Assembly: GCA_913051545.1 (NCBI GenBank) | Contig: CAJXCD010000001.1 | Location: 172,863 to 236,862 of the forward strand | Length of the DNA: 64,000 nucleotides | Direction of reading: 5' to 3' | From: an uncultured Chloroflexota bacterium | GTDB lineage: Bacteria; Chloroflexota; Dehalococcoidia; Lucifugimonadales; CAJXCD01 | Shown: piece by piece, positions 54,341 through 63,899 of the stretch | Layout of the letters: every line of letters starts with the position of its first letter | Numbering within the stretch: the first letter of the stretch is position 1 | Made by a program: the position numbers and the translations under genes | Notes under the pieces: generated by a model | What the model saw: the letters and a program-made list of their open reading frames with translations, nothing else | Database searches by the model: none | Told to the model about the DNA's origin: nothing

Positions 54341-55165
54341 TTATTTTAAGGTGGTATTGTCTATAAGACGTGTTTTGCCAACCCATACCGCTAATGAAAT
54401 TAATGCAGGCTTTTCTAGTTGTTCAACCTCTTCCAATGTGAAAGCGTCAGATATGCTGATGTATTCTAGTCGAGCTAGTGGCTCTGTTTCTATCATGGTT
54501 TGCATACCTTTCTTAATCGTTTGGGCGTCCTTGGTACCCATGCTTTCTGCTAAATTTAAAGATTTGTGTAGGATAGTAGCCGCCTTGCGTTCGGCTGGAC
54601 TTAGATGAACGTTCCTACTGCTTATGGCTAATCCATCCGTTTCCCGTACAGTTGGCATCATTATGATCTCGGCCCCTAGGTTTAGATCAGAGTTCATCTT
54701 GTTTATTATCACGCCCTGCTGTGCATCTTTCTGGCCAAAATAGGCGCGGTCTGCACGAGTCAAAGAGAGTAATTTGCAGACCACGGTAGATACGCCGTCA
54801 AAATGACCATTGCGAAATTGGCTTTCAAATATTCTTGACGCCAGGCCTAACCTTACAATGGTATCGAACCCTCTGGGGTACATCTCTGTTATGGGTGGCG
54901 TAAATGCAATGTCGACACATTCTTCCCTAAGTATGCCCAAGTCGTTTTCTAGGCTTCTTGGGTATAAATTTAAGTCATCGGTGCTTTCGAATTGCAGGGG
55001 ATTGATAAAAATGCTTGCGACCACTGTCTTGTTTTCCGATCTAGCCTTACGGATAAGAGAAATATGACCGCTATGCAGCGATCCCATAGTAGGCACTAGC
55101 CCCAGTGGCACCTTCCCTTCTTTAATCACAGCCCTAAGGCCATCTATAGATTTACATATTTTCAT
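54341..55165 (-). CDS. panC: Pantothenate synthetase
   Basis: A 274-residue enzyme joining pantoate and beta-alanine with ATP. VPTMGSLHSGHISLI (HIGH-type ATP site), FINPLQFESTDDL and the KMNSDLN/ISSRN segments (KMSKS-like region) are present. It follows panB by two bases, so translation is coupled. panD (aspartate decarboxylase) and panE are not in the window. Confidence 0.94.
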   Translation of the reverse strand: MKICKSIDGLRAVIKEGKVPLGLVPTMGSLHSGHISLIRKARSENKTVVASIFINPLQFESTDDLNLYPRSLENDLGILREECVDIAFTPPITEMYPRGFDTIVRLGLASRIFESQFRNGHFDGVSTVVCKLLSLTRADRAYFGQKDAQQGVIINKMNSDLNLGAEIIMMPTVRETDGLAISSRNVHLSPAERKAATILHKSLNLAESMGTKDAQTIKKGMQTMIETEPLARLEYISISDAFTLEEVEQLEKPALISLAVWVGKTRLIDNTTLK

Positions 55166-55167
55166 GC

Positions 55168-56010
55168 TTAAATCGTGGTCTCATCCAACAAGGCTTCGTA
55201 GACAATTTTGTCAATCGAATAACTTTCGTTGGCATCAGGGAATGAACTTTCCTTAACATCTTTCGTATAATCTGAAATGGCTTTAACAATGGATTCATCT
55301 AAATCGGCATACCTTCTGGCATGCCTTGGACGAAAATCAGGCAACAAACCTAGCAAGTCGTGAAAAACTTGTACCTGTCCGTCACATTCTGCACCTGACC
55401 CGATTCCTATGGTTGGTATAGACAGTCGCTGGGTAATTATCCCTGCCAGTTTTGAAGGGATCAACTCCAATACGATGGCGTAAACCCCTGAATTTTGAAG
55501 GGCTACGGCATCATTTAGTAATTCACGGGCTGATTCCAGTGTTTTCCCCTGGATACTGTATCCCCCGAGTTGATGTATCGACTGGGGTGTTAGCCCTATA
55601 TGACCCATCACTGGCACGCCGGCATCAACGATTCGGCTTACGGTGCCCGTGACCTTTCTTCCACCTTCCAGTTTTACGGATTGAGCGCCTGCTTCACTGA
55701 GCATCCGGCCAGCGTTTTGAACAGCGCCTCTAACATCTGCCTTGTAGCTCATAAATGGCATGTCTGCTACTACATGGGATTCTTTAGTCCCTCTTACTAC
55801 AGCCTTGGTGTGTGACACTATGTCATCCATTGTTACAGGTATTGTTGAGTCATAACCTAGAATGCATTGCCCAAGACTATCTCCAACGAGAATCAACCTT
55901 ACCCCTGCCCGTTCAACAAGTCGGGCTGCCGTATAGTCATAGGCTGTGATCATAGGGATCGACTCACCTCGACGTTTCATTTCACCTAGTTCCTGAATTG
56001 TTAAACGCAT
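55168..56010 (-). CDS. panB: 3-methyl-2-oxobutanoate hydroxymethyltransferase
   Basis: A 280-residue TIM-barrel enzyme, first step of pantothenate synthesis. MITAYDYTAARLVERAG and VGDSLGQCILGY (metal Asp) are clear, followed by GHIGLTPQSIHQLGGY. GAGGAGG lies eight bases before the ATG. First gene of the panB-panC-surE operon. Confidence 0.94.
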   Translation of the reverse strand: MRLTIQELGEMKRRGESIPMITAYDYTAARLVERAGVRLILVGDSLGQCILGYDSTIPVTMDDIVSHTKAVVRGTKESHVVADMPFMSYKADVRGAVQNAGRMLSEAGAQSVKLEGGRKVTGTVSRIVDAGVPVMGHIGLTPQSIHQLGGYSIQGKTLESARELLNDAVALQNSGVYAIVLELIPSKLAGIITQRLSIPTIGIGSGAECDGQVQVFHDLLGLLPDFRPRHARRYADLDESIVKAISDYTKDVKESSFPDANESYSIDKIVYEALLDETTI

Positions 56011-56111
56011 ATTGGTACCTCCTCATTATTTCTCACTCCGAGTGAGGGCCAGCGCTTGTAACTCCTAGTAGTCAGTGACTATTTGTTCTACAAGGATGTA
56101 CCTAATTATCG

Positions 56112-56117
56112 TACACT
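56112..56117 (+). promoter_or_regulatory. -10 element, possible leaderless start of the DUF402 gene
   Basis: TACACT ends nine bases before the TTG start at 56127, the same spacing as upstream of obgE. No Shine-Dalgarno sequence precedes the start. Confidence 0.35.
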
Positions 56118-56126
56118 GCATTTGGT

Positions 56127-56876
56127 TTGGAAGGAAGGGGTCCCAAAGTAACATTTAACCCGAAGAAGGTTCTAAGGAAAATTTTCGATTTAGATGTTTC
56201 TCATGGTAGGCTTAATTCTGACCTTAATTATCAAAATGGAGTGCTTGTGGAAAAGCTTAATTTGGGGAAAACAGTAGTTGTTAGAGAAATTTGGAACGGG
56301 AGAATTTGGTCTGGCAGGCCGTTTGTACTTGTCGAAGATGAACCAGATATGTTAGTTATGTTCATGCCGGCTGGCACTCGTTGGATAAAACCTGTAACAC
56401 TTTCAGGTGGCTTGCTTAGGATACCTAAGGAGGAATGGAAGCTTGCAGAAGCCAGAATTCCTATTCATATGCTAGTTTTTGCTAAGCCAGGCGCAGATCA
56501 TAGCATTAGGATGATTTGGGCAGAGCCAGAATTTAAATTTGTTCGATGGTACGTTAATTTAGAACAACCGTTAGTACGAACAAAGATGGGTTTCGATTAT
56601 ATGGATCATGTTTTAGATATTGTGGTCAACCCAGACTTGTCAGGATGGAAATGGAAAGACGAGGATGAATTGCAGGAGGCGATTGAGCTAGGCTTATTAT
56701 CTTGTATCAGGGCAGATCAATTGAGAACGGAAGGAATGCGAGTTCTTAAAATGATTGAAGAGAGGGAGCATCCATTTGATGGTAGTTGGCTTGATTGGTG
56801 CCCAGATCCCCATTGGCAGAGCCCCGAATTGCCACAAGGCTGGAATGATACGACACTTTATCCTGCGGGATTTTGA
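56127..56876 (+). CDS. DUF402 domain protein
   Basis: A 249-residue protein of the DUF402 family. The conserved core WYVNLEQPLVRTKMGFDYMD is followed by HVLDIVVNPDLSGWKWKDED. Family members are often metal-dependent nucleoside-diphosphate phosphatases or associate with ribonuclease domains. The N-terminal half is rich in Trp and basic residues. The start is TTG 56127; no ATG exists nearby in frame. It is divergent from panB. Confidence 0.82.
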   Translation: MEGRGPKVTFNPKKVLRKIFDLDVSHGRLNSDLNYQNGVLVEKLNLGKTVVVREIWNGRIWSGRPFVLVEDEPDMLVMFMPAGTRWIKPVTLSGGLLRIPKEEWKLAEARIPIHMLVFAKPGADHSIRMIWAEPEFKFVRWYVNLEQPLVRTKMGFDYMDHVLDIVVNPDLSGWKWKDEDELQEAIELGLLSCIRADQLRTEGMRVLKMIEEREHPFDGSWLDWCPDPHWQSPELPQGWNDTTLYPAGF

Positions 56877-56949
56877 TGTACAAAAAACATATATGCCTTA
56901 TTCAAATATGGTCGCAGTGATTTTGGTTGTATAGAAATTTCAGATACGG

Positions 56950-57837
56950 TCATTTCTCCAAGAAATCTTCTAATAGCCTTTGCATATCTAGGGCAACAGA
57001 TTCTGAAACATTACCTTTCTTTAGTGCATATGGTAAGGAAGCTAGGGCCATTTGGCAGTAAACGGTTAAAATATGAGGAGCTTGGGCAGATAAGGCTACT
57101 AGGTGTTTGCGTATCGTGCCAATGTCACCCCTAACGTACGGACCTGCAATTGCGTTGGGTATACCTATAGATTTAAGGGTCGCTGCATTTCCTTCGATCA
57201 TCGGTATAAGAGATTTAAGAGCAGTGCCCTGATCTATTCCAAATTCATTCCACATATCAGCTACCGCACCTGCGAGTCCGGTGAGCAATCCGCCCATCAT
57301 AACTACGGAAGCGTGGTAGAGTGGTTTGTCGTTCGGTTTGAGATATACGGGCACACCTCGCAAGTTAACTGTCATTGATTCAAGAAAATCAAGCATTTGT
57401 CCGGTTGCTTCAATCGCGAAAGTAGAGCCTGGCAGGGTTTCTACGGCATCTTCAACCGATGAAAAAGTCTGAAGTGGATGGATTGCTGCAGTGATTGCGC
57501 CTTTCTTTGCCGCTCCCGATAACACGTCCGTAGATGCTACGCCTGAGCAATGTATTACACCCTGTCCGTACTTCCATTGGGTATTTGCGGCTATGTCGCA
57601 AATTGAATCATCTGTCGCGGTAATAAATACTACGTCACAATTATCTGCTACGTGATTTGGGTCTTGATAAGCTTTGCTAGCAGGAATAAGACTGGAAAAA
57701 CTCTTTGCTGAGTTGAAGGATCTGCTGCTGATAGACGATACCGTGTAACCGTTGCGGCTCAAGATAACTGCTAGTGATTTACCTACCATACCCGCACCTA
57801 TGAAACCTATTCGAGAATCCTTGTCAAATTTTGTCAT
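56950..57837 (-). CDS. DUF2520-type Rossmann NADP oxidoreductase
   Basis: A 295-residue protein. The N-terminal Rossmann motif GFIGAGMVGKSLAVIL is followed by ITATDDSI and HCSGVASTDVL; a C-terminal DUF2520 helical domain follows (LYHASVVMMGGLLTGLAG). Related proteins include F420-dependent and ketopantoate-reductase-like enzymes, but the substrate is unknown. It lies beside pantothenate genes, so a PanE-like role is possible but unproven. ATG 57837 has AGGAGC eight or nine bases upstream; the frame is open to 57903. Confidence 0.82.
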   Translation of the reverse strand: MTKFDKDSRIGFIGAGMVGKSLAVILSRNGYTVSSISSRSFNSAKSFSSLIPASKAYQDPNHVADNCDVVFITATDDSICDIAANTQWKYGQGVIHCSGVASTDVLSGAAKKGAITAAIHPLQTFSSVEDAVETLPGSTFAIEATGQMLDFLESMTVNLRGVPVYLKPNDKPLYHASVVMMGGLLTGLAGAVADMWNEFGIDQGTALKSLIPMIEGNAATLKSIGIPNAIAGPYVRGDIGTIRKHLVALSAQAPHILTVYCQMALASLPYALKKGNVSESVALDMQRLLEDFLEK

Positions 57838-57971
57838 TTTGTTGGAGCTCCTAAAGTGTAAATTCTTTAATGCCTTGGAGACCAAAGGCGTATTATAGGG
57901 CAATAAATCGCATTACACACAAATGAGACGCCAGAAAGTTATCATGGAGCACCAATTACGGTTACGGGGTT

Positions 57972-57977
57972 TATAAT
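57972..57977 (+). promoter_or_regulatory. -10 element of the threonine-dehydratase-like gene
   Basis: TATAAT lies 44 bases before the ATG at 58022; the -35 region is not clear. Confidence 0.35.
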
Positions 57978-58021
57978 TACTGAGACAGGGTTAACTCAAA
58001 AATTCTTTACATGTGATATTG

Positions 58022-58987
58022 ATGAATTTTTCAAATAGACGCACAGGTTGGGGAGGCAGAGAAGTTAGTTCACCGCGACTTTCAGAGGTATATGCTGCGG
58101 CAGATCGCATTGATGATGTGGTTGTGTCAACTCCGGTGGTTTTGTTTAATGGGGACAGTGGCACTGAAGGCATCTATTTGAAGCCGGAGATACTCCAAGC
58201 CACAGGGTCGTTTAAGATTCGAGGTGTATATAATTGGGCATTATCCATACCGGATTCCCAGGTCAAGAAAGGCTTGAGTACAGCCAGCGCTGGCAACACT
58301 GCTATAGCATTAGGTTATGTGGCGAATCTGCTTGGGACAAAAGCACATTCCGTTCTGCCGGATAGTGTGCCAGAGGCTAAGTTGAAGTCATTGCTTAAAT
58401 ACAAGGTCGAGCCACAGCCCATGCCTTTGGGTCAAGTTTTAAGCTATATGCTTGAAGAGAAGTGGAGGGAGGCTGACTACAACTACCTAAATCCGTGGGG
58501 AGACCCCCGTATGATAGCAGGTCACGGTACAATTGGCCTCGAGATTATGGAACAGTTACATGGCGTAGAAACGATATACATTCCTGTAGGTGGCGGCGGT
58601 TTGATTGCGGGAGTGGGAAGTGCTATCAAGATGATTAATCCTTCAGTTCAGATTATTGGCGTTCAGTCGGAATCTTGTCCGACATTGCATTCTTCATTCA
58701 GGGAATGCCATCCAGTTTGGGTTAATGTTCAGTCTACAATATGTGATGGAACAACCGTACCCTTAATTGTTGACGAAATGTTCCCGTTGCTTAGGGATGT
58801 TATTGACGATGTTCATATAGTGTCCGAAATGGCAGTTTTGGACGCTATGGAAATGTTGATTAGGAATAATGGATTTGTTGTGGAAGGGTCTGGAGCCCTG
58901 TCACTTGCGGCAGCCGTTGAAACCCCATATTCTTCTAGGGGAAAATCAGTTTGTCTTCTCACAGGGAAAAACAGAGATGGTATTTAA
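58022..58987 (+). CDS. Threonine/serine dehydratase-like PLP enzyme
   Basis: A fold-type II PLP enzyme of 321 residues. The Schiff-base lysine lies in QATGSFKIRGVYNW, the phosphate-binding loop is IPVGGGGLIAGVG, and the C-terminal part has VVEGSGALSLAAAV. Deaminates Thr or Ser to a 2-oxoacid; it may also act on other hydroxyamino acids such as threo-3-hydroxyaspartate. ATG 58022 is chosen; a GTG at 58013 in the same frame is possible. No ribosome-binding site is clear for either. Confidence 0.86.
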   Translation: MNFSNRRTGWGGREVSSPRLSEVYAAADRIDDVVVSTPVVLFNGDSGTEGIYLKPEILQATGSFKIRGVYNWALSIPDSQVKKGLSTASAGNTAIALGYVANLLGTKAHSVLPDSVPEAKLKSLLKYKVEPQPMPLGQVLSYMLEEKWREADYNYLNPWGDPRMIAGHGTIGLEIMEQLHGVETIYIPVGGGGLIAGVGSAIKMINPSVQIIGVQSESCPTLHSSFRECHPVWVNVQSTICDGTTVPLIVDEMFPLLRDVIDDVHIVSEMAVLDAMEMLIRNNGFVVEGSGALSLAAAVETPYSSRGKSVCLLTGKNRDGI

Positions 58988-59091
58988 GAATACGACACAA
59001 AAAATTAGATGATCAGTGTCGTTTTCCCTTTCCTGCCTTGTTGGACAAATTCCGGTGGTAGATGTGGGCAGAACTTTATGAAAGAATCACG

Positions 59092-59103
59092 TATGGTGTA
59101 AAA
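59092..59103 (+). promoter_or_regulatory. TATGGTGTAAAA motif, candidate extended -10
   Basis: The motif lies 53 bases before the lpd start. It is followed by T, giving TAAAAT as -10. See also 20926 and 34814. Confidence 0.4.
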
Positions 59104-59156
59104 TGGCAATCTGGTTAAGAATTTTGATAGCTATCTTCTCAAGTGGTGAAAATTAA

Positions 59157-60539
59157 TTGAATGATTATGACGTAGTCGTTTTAGGTAGCGGTCCCGGGGG
59201 ATACGTCGCAGCTATCCGTTCAGGGCAACTCGGGTTAAAAACTGCGATAGTAGAGCGCTCAGATCTAGGGGGCGTTTGTCTCAATTGGGGATGTATACCA
59301 AGTAAGTCTTTGATACACAATGCAGAAGTTTTGTCAGTTTTTAAGAATGCCGCTGATTACGGCATAAATATTGACAATTTAACATTCGATTTTGGGAAAG
59401 CAATTGATCGTAGCAGGGATGTTGTAGATCGTTTGACCAGCGGGATAGGATTTTTACTTAAGAAAAACAAAGTTGAACACATTCGAGGAACTGGTGTGTT
59501 GGAAGCCAGAAATTTAGTGCGCGTAGAGGAAGCCGACAGAACTATTTCAGCCAAAAATGTAATTGTAGCCACCGGAGCCACTTTCTTAGAAATCCCATCT
59601 CTTCCTGTAGATGGCGAAATTGTGATTACCAGTCGAGAAGCCATAATCAAAAAAGACCTACCAGAAAGAGCCGTAATTGTAGGAGGAGGAGCCACTGGGG
59701 TTGAGTTTGCATATATCTATAACAATTATGGTGTGGATGTAACCATTGTAGAGCTTCAGTCTAGGTTAGTGCCTTCGGAAGACGAAGAGATAAGCAGAGA
59801 ACTGGAGAAGTCCCTGTCCAAACAGGGAGTGAAGGTGATGACAGGATCCAAGGTGGAAAGTGTGCAAGTACACGGCGAAGAGGCTGAATTAATTGTATCT
59901 GACGGAGTCAATGAAACCAAGATGGTCTGTGGCATTGTTTTGGTAGCTGTTGGCGCCCGTGGAAATGTAGACGGGATTGGTCTGGAGGAAATTGGAGTAT
60001 CCACTAATCGAAATTTTATTGAGATAGATGACAATATGATGACTAATGTTGGAGGCGTGTATGCGATTGGTGATGTTACAGGCAAAATGTTGCTAGCTCA
60101 CGTAGCTTCGGCACAAGGCGTAACGGCCGTAGAAACTATAGCTGGCTTGGATCCTCCTAAACTAAATTATGACCTCATGCCTAGGGCTACATATTGCCAC
60201 CCTCAAGTCGCAAGCTTTGGTCTTACGGAGAGTCAGGCCAAGAAAGCTGGGCACGAGGTTCGAATTGGTAAGTTTCCTTTGTCCGCCAGCGGGAAAGCGA
60301 TGGCTTCTAATGAAACAGAAGGGATGATTAAACTGGTATTAGATGCTGAAATCGGTGATATCCTCGGTGTGCATATGATAGGTTCGAGTGTGACAGAGTT
60401 GTTGGGAGAACTGTCGTTAGCGAGGATGCTTGAGAGTACTGACAAGGAGCTCGGTTGGTTAGTGCACCCTCACCCAACAATCTCCGAAATTGTGAAAGAA
60501 GCAGCTTTGGCCTCTGTGGGTGAGGCAATTCATGCTTAG
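59157..60539 (+). CDS. lpd: Dihydrolipoyl dehydrogenase (E3)
   Basis: A 460-residue FAD enzyme. FAD motif VVLGSGPGGYVAAIRSGQLG, redox disulfide GGVCLNWGCIPSKSL, NAD motif IVGGGATGVEFAYIYNNYGV and C-terminal His-Glu segment HPHPTISEIVKEA are complete. It reoxidises the lipoyl groups of the E2 enzyme. The start is TTG with GGTGA upstream. It opens the operon lpd - E1 alpha - E1 beta - E2. Confidence 0.94.
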   Translation: MNDYDVVVLGSGPGGYVAAIRSGQLGLKTAIVERSDLGGVCLNWGCIPSKSLIHNAEVLSVFKNAADYGINIDNLTFDFGKAIDRSRDVVDRLTSGIGFLLKKNKVEHIRGTGVLEARNLVRVEEADRTISAKNVIVATGATFLEIPSLPVDGEIVITSREAIIKKDLPERAVIVGGGATGVEFAYIYNNYGVDVTIVELQSRLVPSEDEEISRELEKSLSKQGVKVMTGSKVESVQVHGEEAELIVSDGVNETKMVCGIVLVAVGARGNVDGIGLEEIGVSTNRNFIEIDDNMMTNVGGVYAIGDVTGKMLLAHVASAQGVTAVETIAGLDPPKLNYDLMPRATYCHPQVASFGLTESQAKKAGHEVRIGKFPLSASGKAMASNETEGMIKLVLDAEIGDILGVHMIGSSVTELLGELSLARMLESTDKELGWLVHPHPTISEIVKEAALASVGEAIHA

Positions 60540-60577
60540 TCAGAAATGACTTCTGTGTAAGTTTTCTGAGGACAATT

Positions 60578-61552
60578 ATGAAAGTTCCTGCAAATTTAGG
60601 AAAAGAAGAAGCAATTGGTCTTTATGAGCAGATGCTGCTTATAAGAAGATTTGAAGAGCAGAGTGATCGGTTATACAAATCAGGGAAAATCAAGGGGTTT
60701 TGTCATTTGTATATAGGGCAGGAGGCTATTGCCGTTGGTGCTATTTCAAGCTTAAGGCCGGATGATTATATAATCACGCACTATAGAGATCACGGGCATG
60801 CCCTGGCGAGAGGGATGGATCCTAAGGTGGTAATGTCGGAGCTTATGGGAAAGGTCACCGGTAGCAGCAGGGGTTTAGGCGGATCAATGCATCTTTTCGA
60901 TGTTGAAAAGCGATTTATGGGTGGACATGCAATAGTTGGCGGACAGCTTCCTTTAGCGACAGGGCTTGCAATGGCTATTAAGCATAAGAAAGATGACCAA
61001 ATTGTACTTTGCTTTTTTGGAGATGGAGCAGTGAACGAAGGCGAATTTCATGAGTCAATGAACCTTGCGTCAATGTGGGGTTTGCCTGTTCTGTTTTTCT
61101 TAGAAAACAACCTCTATGGTATGGGCACACACGTTGATTTTACCCGTTCGGGCGGCAGGGAAATATACACGTCGGCAGACGCTTATGGAATACCTGCTAC
61201 TCAAGTAGACGGGATGGACGTTCTTGCAGTTCAGGAAGTCACGAGGCAGGCAATCCAGCGTATACGAACAGGTGAAGGTCCTGTATTTGTTGAAGCCATG
61301 TGTTACAGGTTCAGGGGGCATTCAGTCCAAGACCCTATGTTTTATAGGGACAAGGAAGAAGTTAAAAAATGGGAGGCCCGGGACCCAATTAATATTTTTG
61401 AACAGATGATGATAAATGATGGAATTCTTGAATCAGAAGACATACAAGAAGTAGCAAAATGTGTAGGCCAGGCAGTATCCGAGGCAGTCGATTTTGCCGA
61501 TGGCAGTGATGAGCCCGGTTTTGAAGCAATTGACCAAAATATATATAGCTAG
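60578..61552 (+). CDS. 2-oxoacid dehydrogenase E1 alpha subunit
   Basis: A 324-residue ThDP-dependent subunit. The ThDP-Mg2+ motif GDGAVNEGEFHESMNLASM (about 149-167) and the active-site HYRDHGHALARG are clear; the phosphorylation-loop-like region is FRGHSVQDPM. It pairs with E1 beta to decarboxylate pyruvate or a related 2-oxoacid. The length resembles acetoin dehydrogenase alpha subunits as well as PDH alpha, so pyruvate is likely but not certain. GAGGA lies six bases before the ATG. Confidence 0.9.
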   Translation: MKVPANLGKEEAIGLYEQMLLIRRFEEQSDRLYKSGKIKGFCHLYIGQEAIAVGAISSLRPDDYIITHYRDHGHALARGMDPKVVMSELMGKVTGSSRGLGGSMHLFDVEKRFMGGHAIVGGQLPLATGLAMAIKHKKDDQIVLCFFGDGAVNEGEFHESMNLASMWGLPVLFFLENNLYGMGTHVDFTRSGGREIYTSADAYGIPATQVDGMDVLAVQEVTRQAIQRIRTGEGPVFVEAMCYRFRGHSVQDPMFYRDKEEVKKWEARDPINIFEQMMINDGILESEDIQEVAKCVGQAVSEAVDFADGSDEPGFEAIDQNIYS

Positions 61553-61561
61553 TTTAAAATT

Positions 61562-62539
61562 ATGCCTGAGATAACACTTAGAGAAGCACTCAAATTAGGT
61601 CTTAGAGAAGCCCTTGATTGTGATGACAGGGTGTTTATCATGGGTGAAGACATAGGCCTATTCCAAGGTTCGTATGCTGTCACTAGCGGTTTCTTGGATG
61701 ATTATGGGCCTGACCGCATTAAAGATACGCCTATATCAGAGTCTGCCATAGTTGGGTGTGGCGTAGGTGCAGCAGCAGCGGGACTTAAGCCTATTGTGGA
61801 AATAATGACAATTAATTTTATGCTCTTGGCAATGGATCAGATAGTAAACCATGCAGCTAAGTTGAGGTACATGTCTGACGGACAGCTTGAAGTTCCGTTG
61901 GTGATTAGGACAGTAACTGGAGGAGGAGGGCAGTTAGGAGCCACTCATTCTCAAAGTTTTGAAGGTTGGTTTGCTTCGGTGCCTGGACTCTATGTTGCGG
62001 CCCCTTCTGACCCTTATGATGCATTGGGTCTTTTGCGGACAGCCATTGATGATAATAACCCGATAATCTTTGCTGAACATGCTAAGTTATACCAAGTCCG
62101 TGGAGAAGTTCCAGATGAATACTATTCTATTCCGTTAGGTAAAGCGAAGATTAAGAGGGCAGGGAGTGATGTTACACTTGTTGCATACTCGCGTGCTGTT
62201 CATACTGCCCTAGAGGCTGCTGGTTTGCTATCTGAAAAAGGCGTGGAGGCTGAAGTGATAGATTTGCGTACTCTGAGGCCTCTTGATATGAACACAGTGT
62301 TAGAGTCCGTGCGGAATACAGGTCGCGCTGTGGTAATTGAGGAAGGTTGGAAAACAGGAGGATTCGCGGGCGAGTTAGTTAGCAGAATACAGGAGGAAGC
62401 GTTCGACGATTTAGATGGTCCTGTAGGTAGGGTGTGCGGCTTAGACGTACCGGCGCCATATTCAGGAAGGCTTGAATCGAAGGTGTTTCCAGAGCCACAA
62501 GGTGTAGTAAATGAAATCGAAAGGCTTTACGGACTGTAA
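61562..62539 (+). CDS. 2-oxoacid dehydrogenase E1 beta subunit
   Basis: A 325-residue partner of E1 alpha. MGEDIGLFQGSYAVTSGF, ESAIVGCGVGAAAAGLKP and EEGWKTGGFAGE match the beta subunit of pyruvate/branched-chain/acetoin dehydrogenases. Nine bases separate it from E1 alpha; the ATG has no own Shine-Dalgarno sequence, so it is probably coupled. The C-terminal transketolase domain carries the RVCGLDVPAPYSGRLE segment. Confidence 0.92.
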   Translation: MPEITLREALKLGLREALDCDDRVFIMGEDIGLFQGSYAVTSGFLDDYGPDRIKDTPISESAIVGCGVGAAAAGLKPIVEIMTINFMLLAMDQIVNHAAKLRYMSDGQLEVPLVIRTVTGGGGQLGATHSQSFEGWFASVPGLYVAAPSDPYDALGLLRTAIDDNNPIIFAEHAKLYQVRGEVPDEYYSIPLGKAKIKRAGSDVTLVAYSRAVHTALEAAGLLSEKGVEAEVIDLRTLRPLDMNTVLESVRNTGRAVVIEEGWKTGGFAGELVSRIQEEAFDDLDGPVGRVCGLDVPAPYSGRLESKVFPEPQGVVNEIERLYGL

Positions 62540-62567
62540 GTCAAAGACCATATAAAGGGGGTGTACC

Positions 62568-63899
62568 CTGATTACTGAATTAAATATGCCACAAATGGGT
62601 TATGACATGGAGGAAGGAACCGTAGTTAGATGGCTAGTTTCAGAAAATTCAGAAGTTAAAACAGGTGACGCTGTAGCTGAGATTGAAACTGATAAAGCCG
62701 TGGTGGAACTAGAATCGACGGGCGATGGGCTTCTGAGGAAGATTTTGGTTCAAGAGGGTTCTACAGTACCTGTGGGACAGACTATAGCTGTGATTGCTGA
62801 AATGGATGAAGAAATTCCCGAAGTCTATGCATCGGATCTAATTACACCAGAGGCTTCTCCGATTGATTCTGTAGATGCGAATTTTCTCGAAATTGAGCAG
62901 GGGGATACAAATTCCTCAGTTATACCTACATCCAGTGCAGAAGCAATCCTTTCGGCAGAAGTTCGTGCTTCTCCAGTGGCGAAAAAGTTGGCTTTAGAAA
63001 GAGGGGTTGATTTAACTAAAATAATTGGCACTGGGCCTGGTGGTAGAATAACTAAGGACGATGTGCTCTCATTTGAGGCCACGGAGGGTGTTTCTGAAAC
63101 ACTTGAAATGGATATAACTCCCGATAGTGAATTAGGGGAGATTCCCGTCAACCGTGTAGATATTGATGATGTTGAAATGGAAAATTCCGTCAGTCTCAAT
63201 TTAGATGGTGCGGATGATCGTGTAACACCTTTAACGAAAATGCGACAGCAAATAGCTAGAGTAACTTCGAGTAGCAAAAAAGAAAAGCCACATTTTTACG
63301 TCTCTGCAGAGATAGATATGACTGAAGCTTTAGGGCTCCGCAGGAAGATAAATTCTGATATGTCTGCAGAAGGGATTAAGGTTACCGTCAATGATATGGT
63401 CATCAAGGCTAGCGTAGGGGCTTTATCAAAATTTCCGAAATTCAACTCCGCCTTTACAGATGAAGGGATTAAGTTTAATGCGTCAATTAACATTGGGGTT
63501 GCTATAGCAGAAGAAGAGGGTTTGGTCCTTCCTGCAATTCTTAACTGCCAAGAAAAATCATTGGCAGAAGTATCTGTCGCAAGTAAAGATTTAGTTAAGC
63601 GCTCTCAGGAAGGTACACTTCAATCTCATGAGTATACTGGGGGAACATTTGGAATAAGTAATATGGGTATGTTTGATGTATCTAGCTTCGTAGCAATTAT
63701 CCATCCCCCTAATACTGCCATGTTGGCGGTTGGGCGAATTGAAAAAAGACCAGTGGTGCGCGAAGATCAAGTAACAGTAGCTGATATGATGTCTGCGACG
63801 CTTTCTGTGGACCATAGGGTAGTAGATGGAGTTGAAGGCGCGAAGTTCATTGTAGAAGTTAAGCGTCTTTTAGAAAATCCTCTTAGTTTGTTGGTATAG
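62568..63899 (+). CDS. 2-oxoacid dehydrogenase E2 (dihydrolipoamide acyltransferase)
   Basis: About 443 residues. The lipoyl domain (about 1-80) carries the lipoyl lysine in IETDKAVVELES; an acidic linker follows; the peripheral subunit-binding domain is RASPVAKKLALERGVDLTKI; the catalytic domain has LTKMRQQIARVTSSSK and ends with the active-site DHRVVDGVEGAKF. The first ATG (62586) cuts the first lipoyl-domain strand; extending to CTG 62568 gives MITELNMPQMG, equal in length to other E2 starts, with GGGGGTG six bases upstream. ATT at 62571 is another possibility. Confidence 0.85.
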   Translation: MITELNMPQMGYDMEEGTVVRWLVSENSEVKTGDAVAEIETDKAVVELESTGDGLLRKILVQEGSTVPVGQTIAVIAEMDEEIPEVYASDLITPEASPIDSVDANFLEIEQGDTNSSVIPTSSAEAILSAEVRASPVAKKLALERGVDLTKIIGTGPGGRITKDDVLSFEATEGVSETLEMDITPDSELGEIPVNRVDIDDVEMENSVSLNLDGADDRVTPLTKMRQQIARVTSSSKKEKPHFYVSAEIDMTEALGLRRKINSDMSAEGIKVTVNDMVIKASVGALSKFPKFNSAFTDEGIKFNASINIGVAIAEEEGLVLPAILNCQEKSLAEVSVASKDLVKRSQEGTLQSHEYTGGTFGISNMGMFDVSSFVAIIHPPNTAMLAVGRIEKRPVVREDQVTVADMMSATLSVDHRVVDGVEGAKFIVEVKRLLENPLSLLV

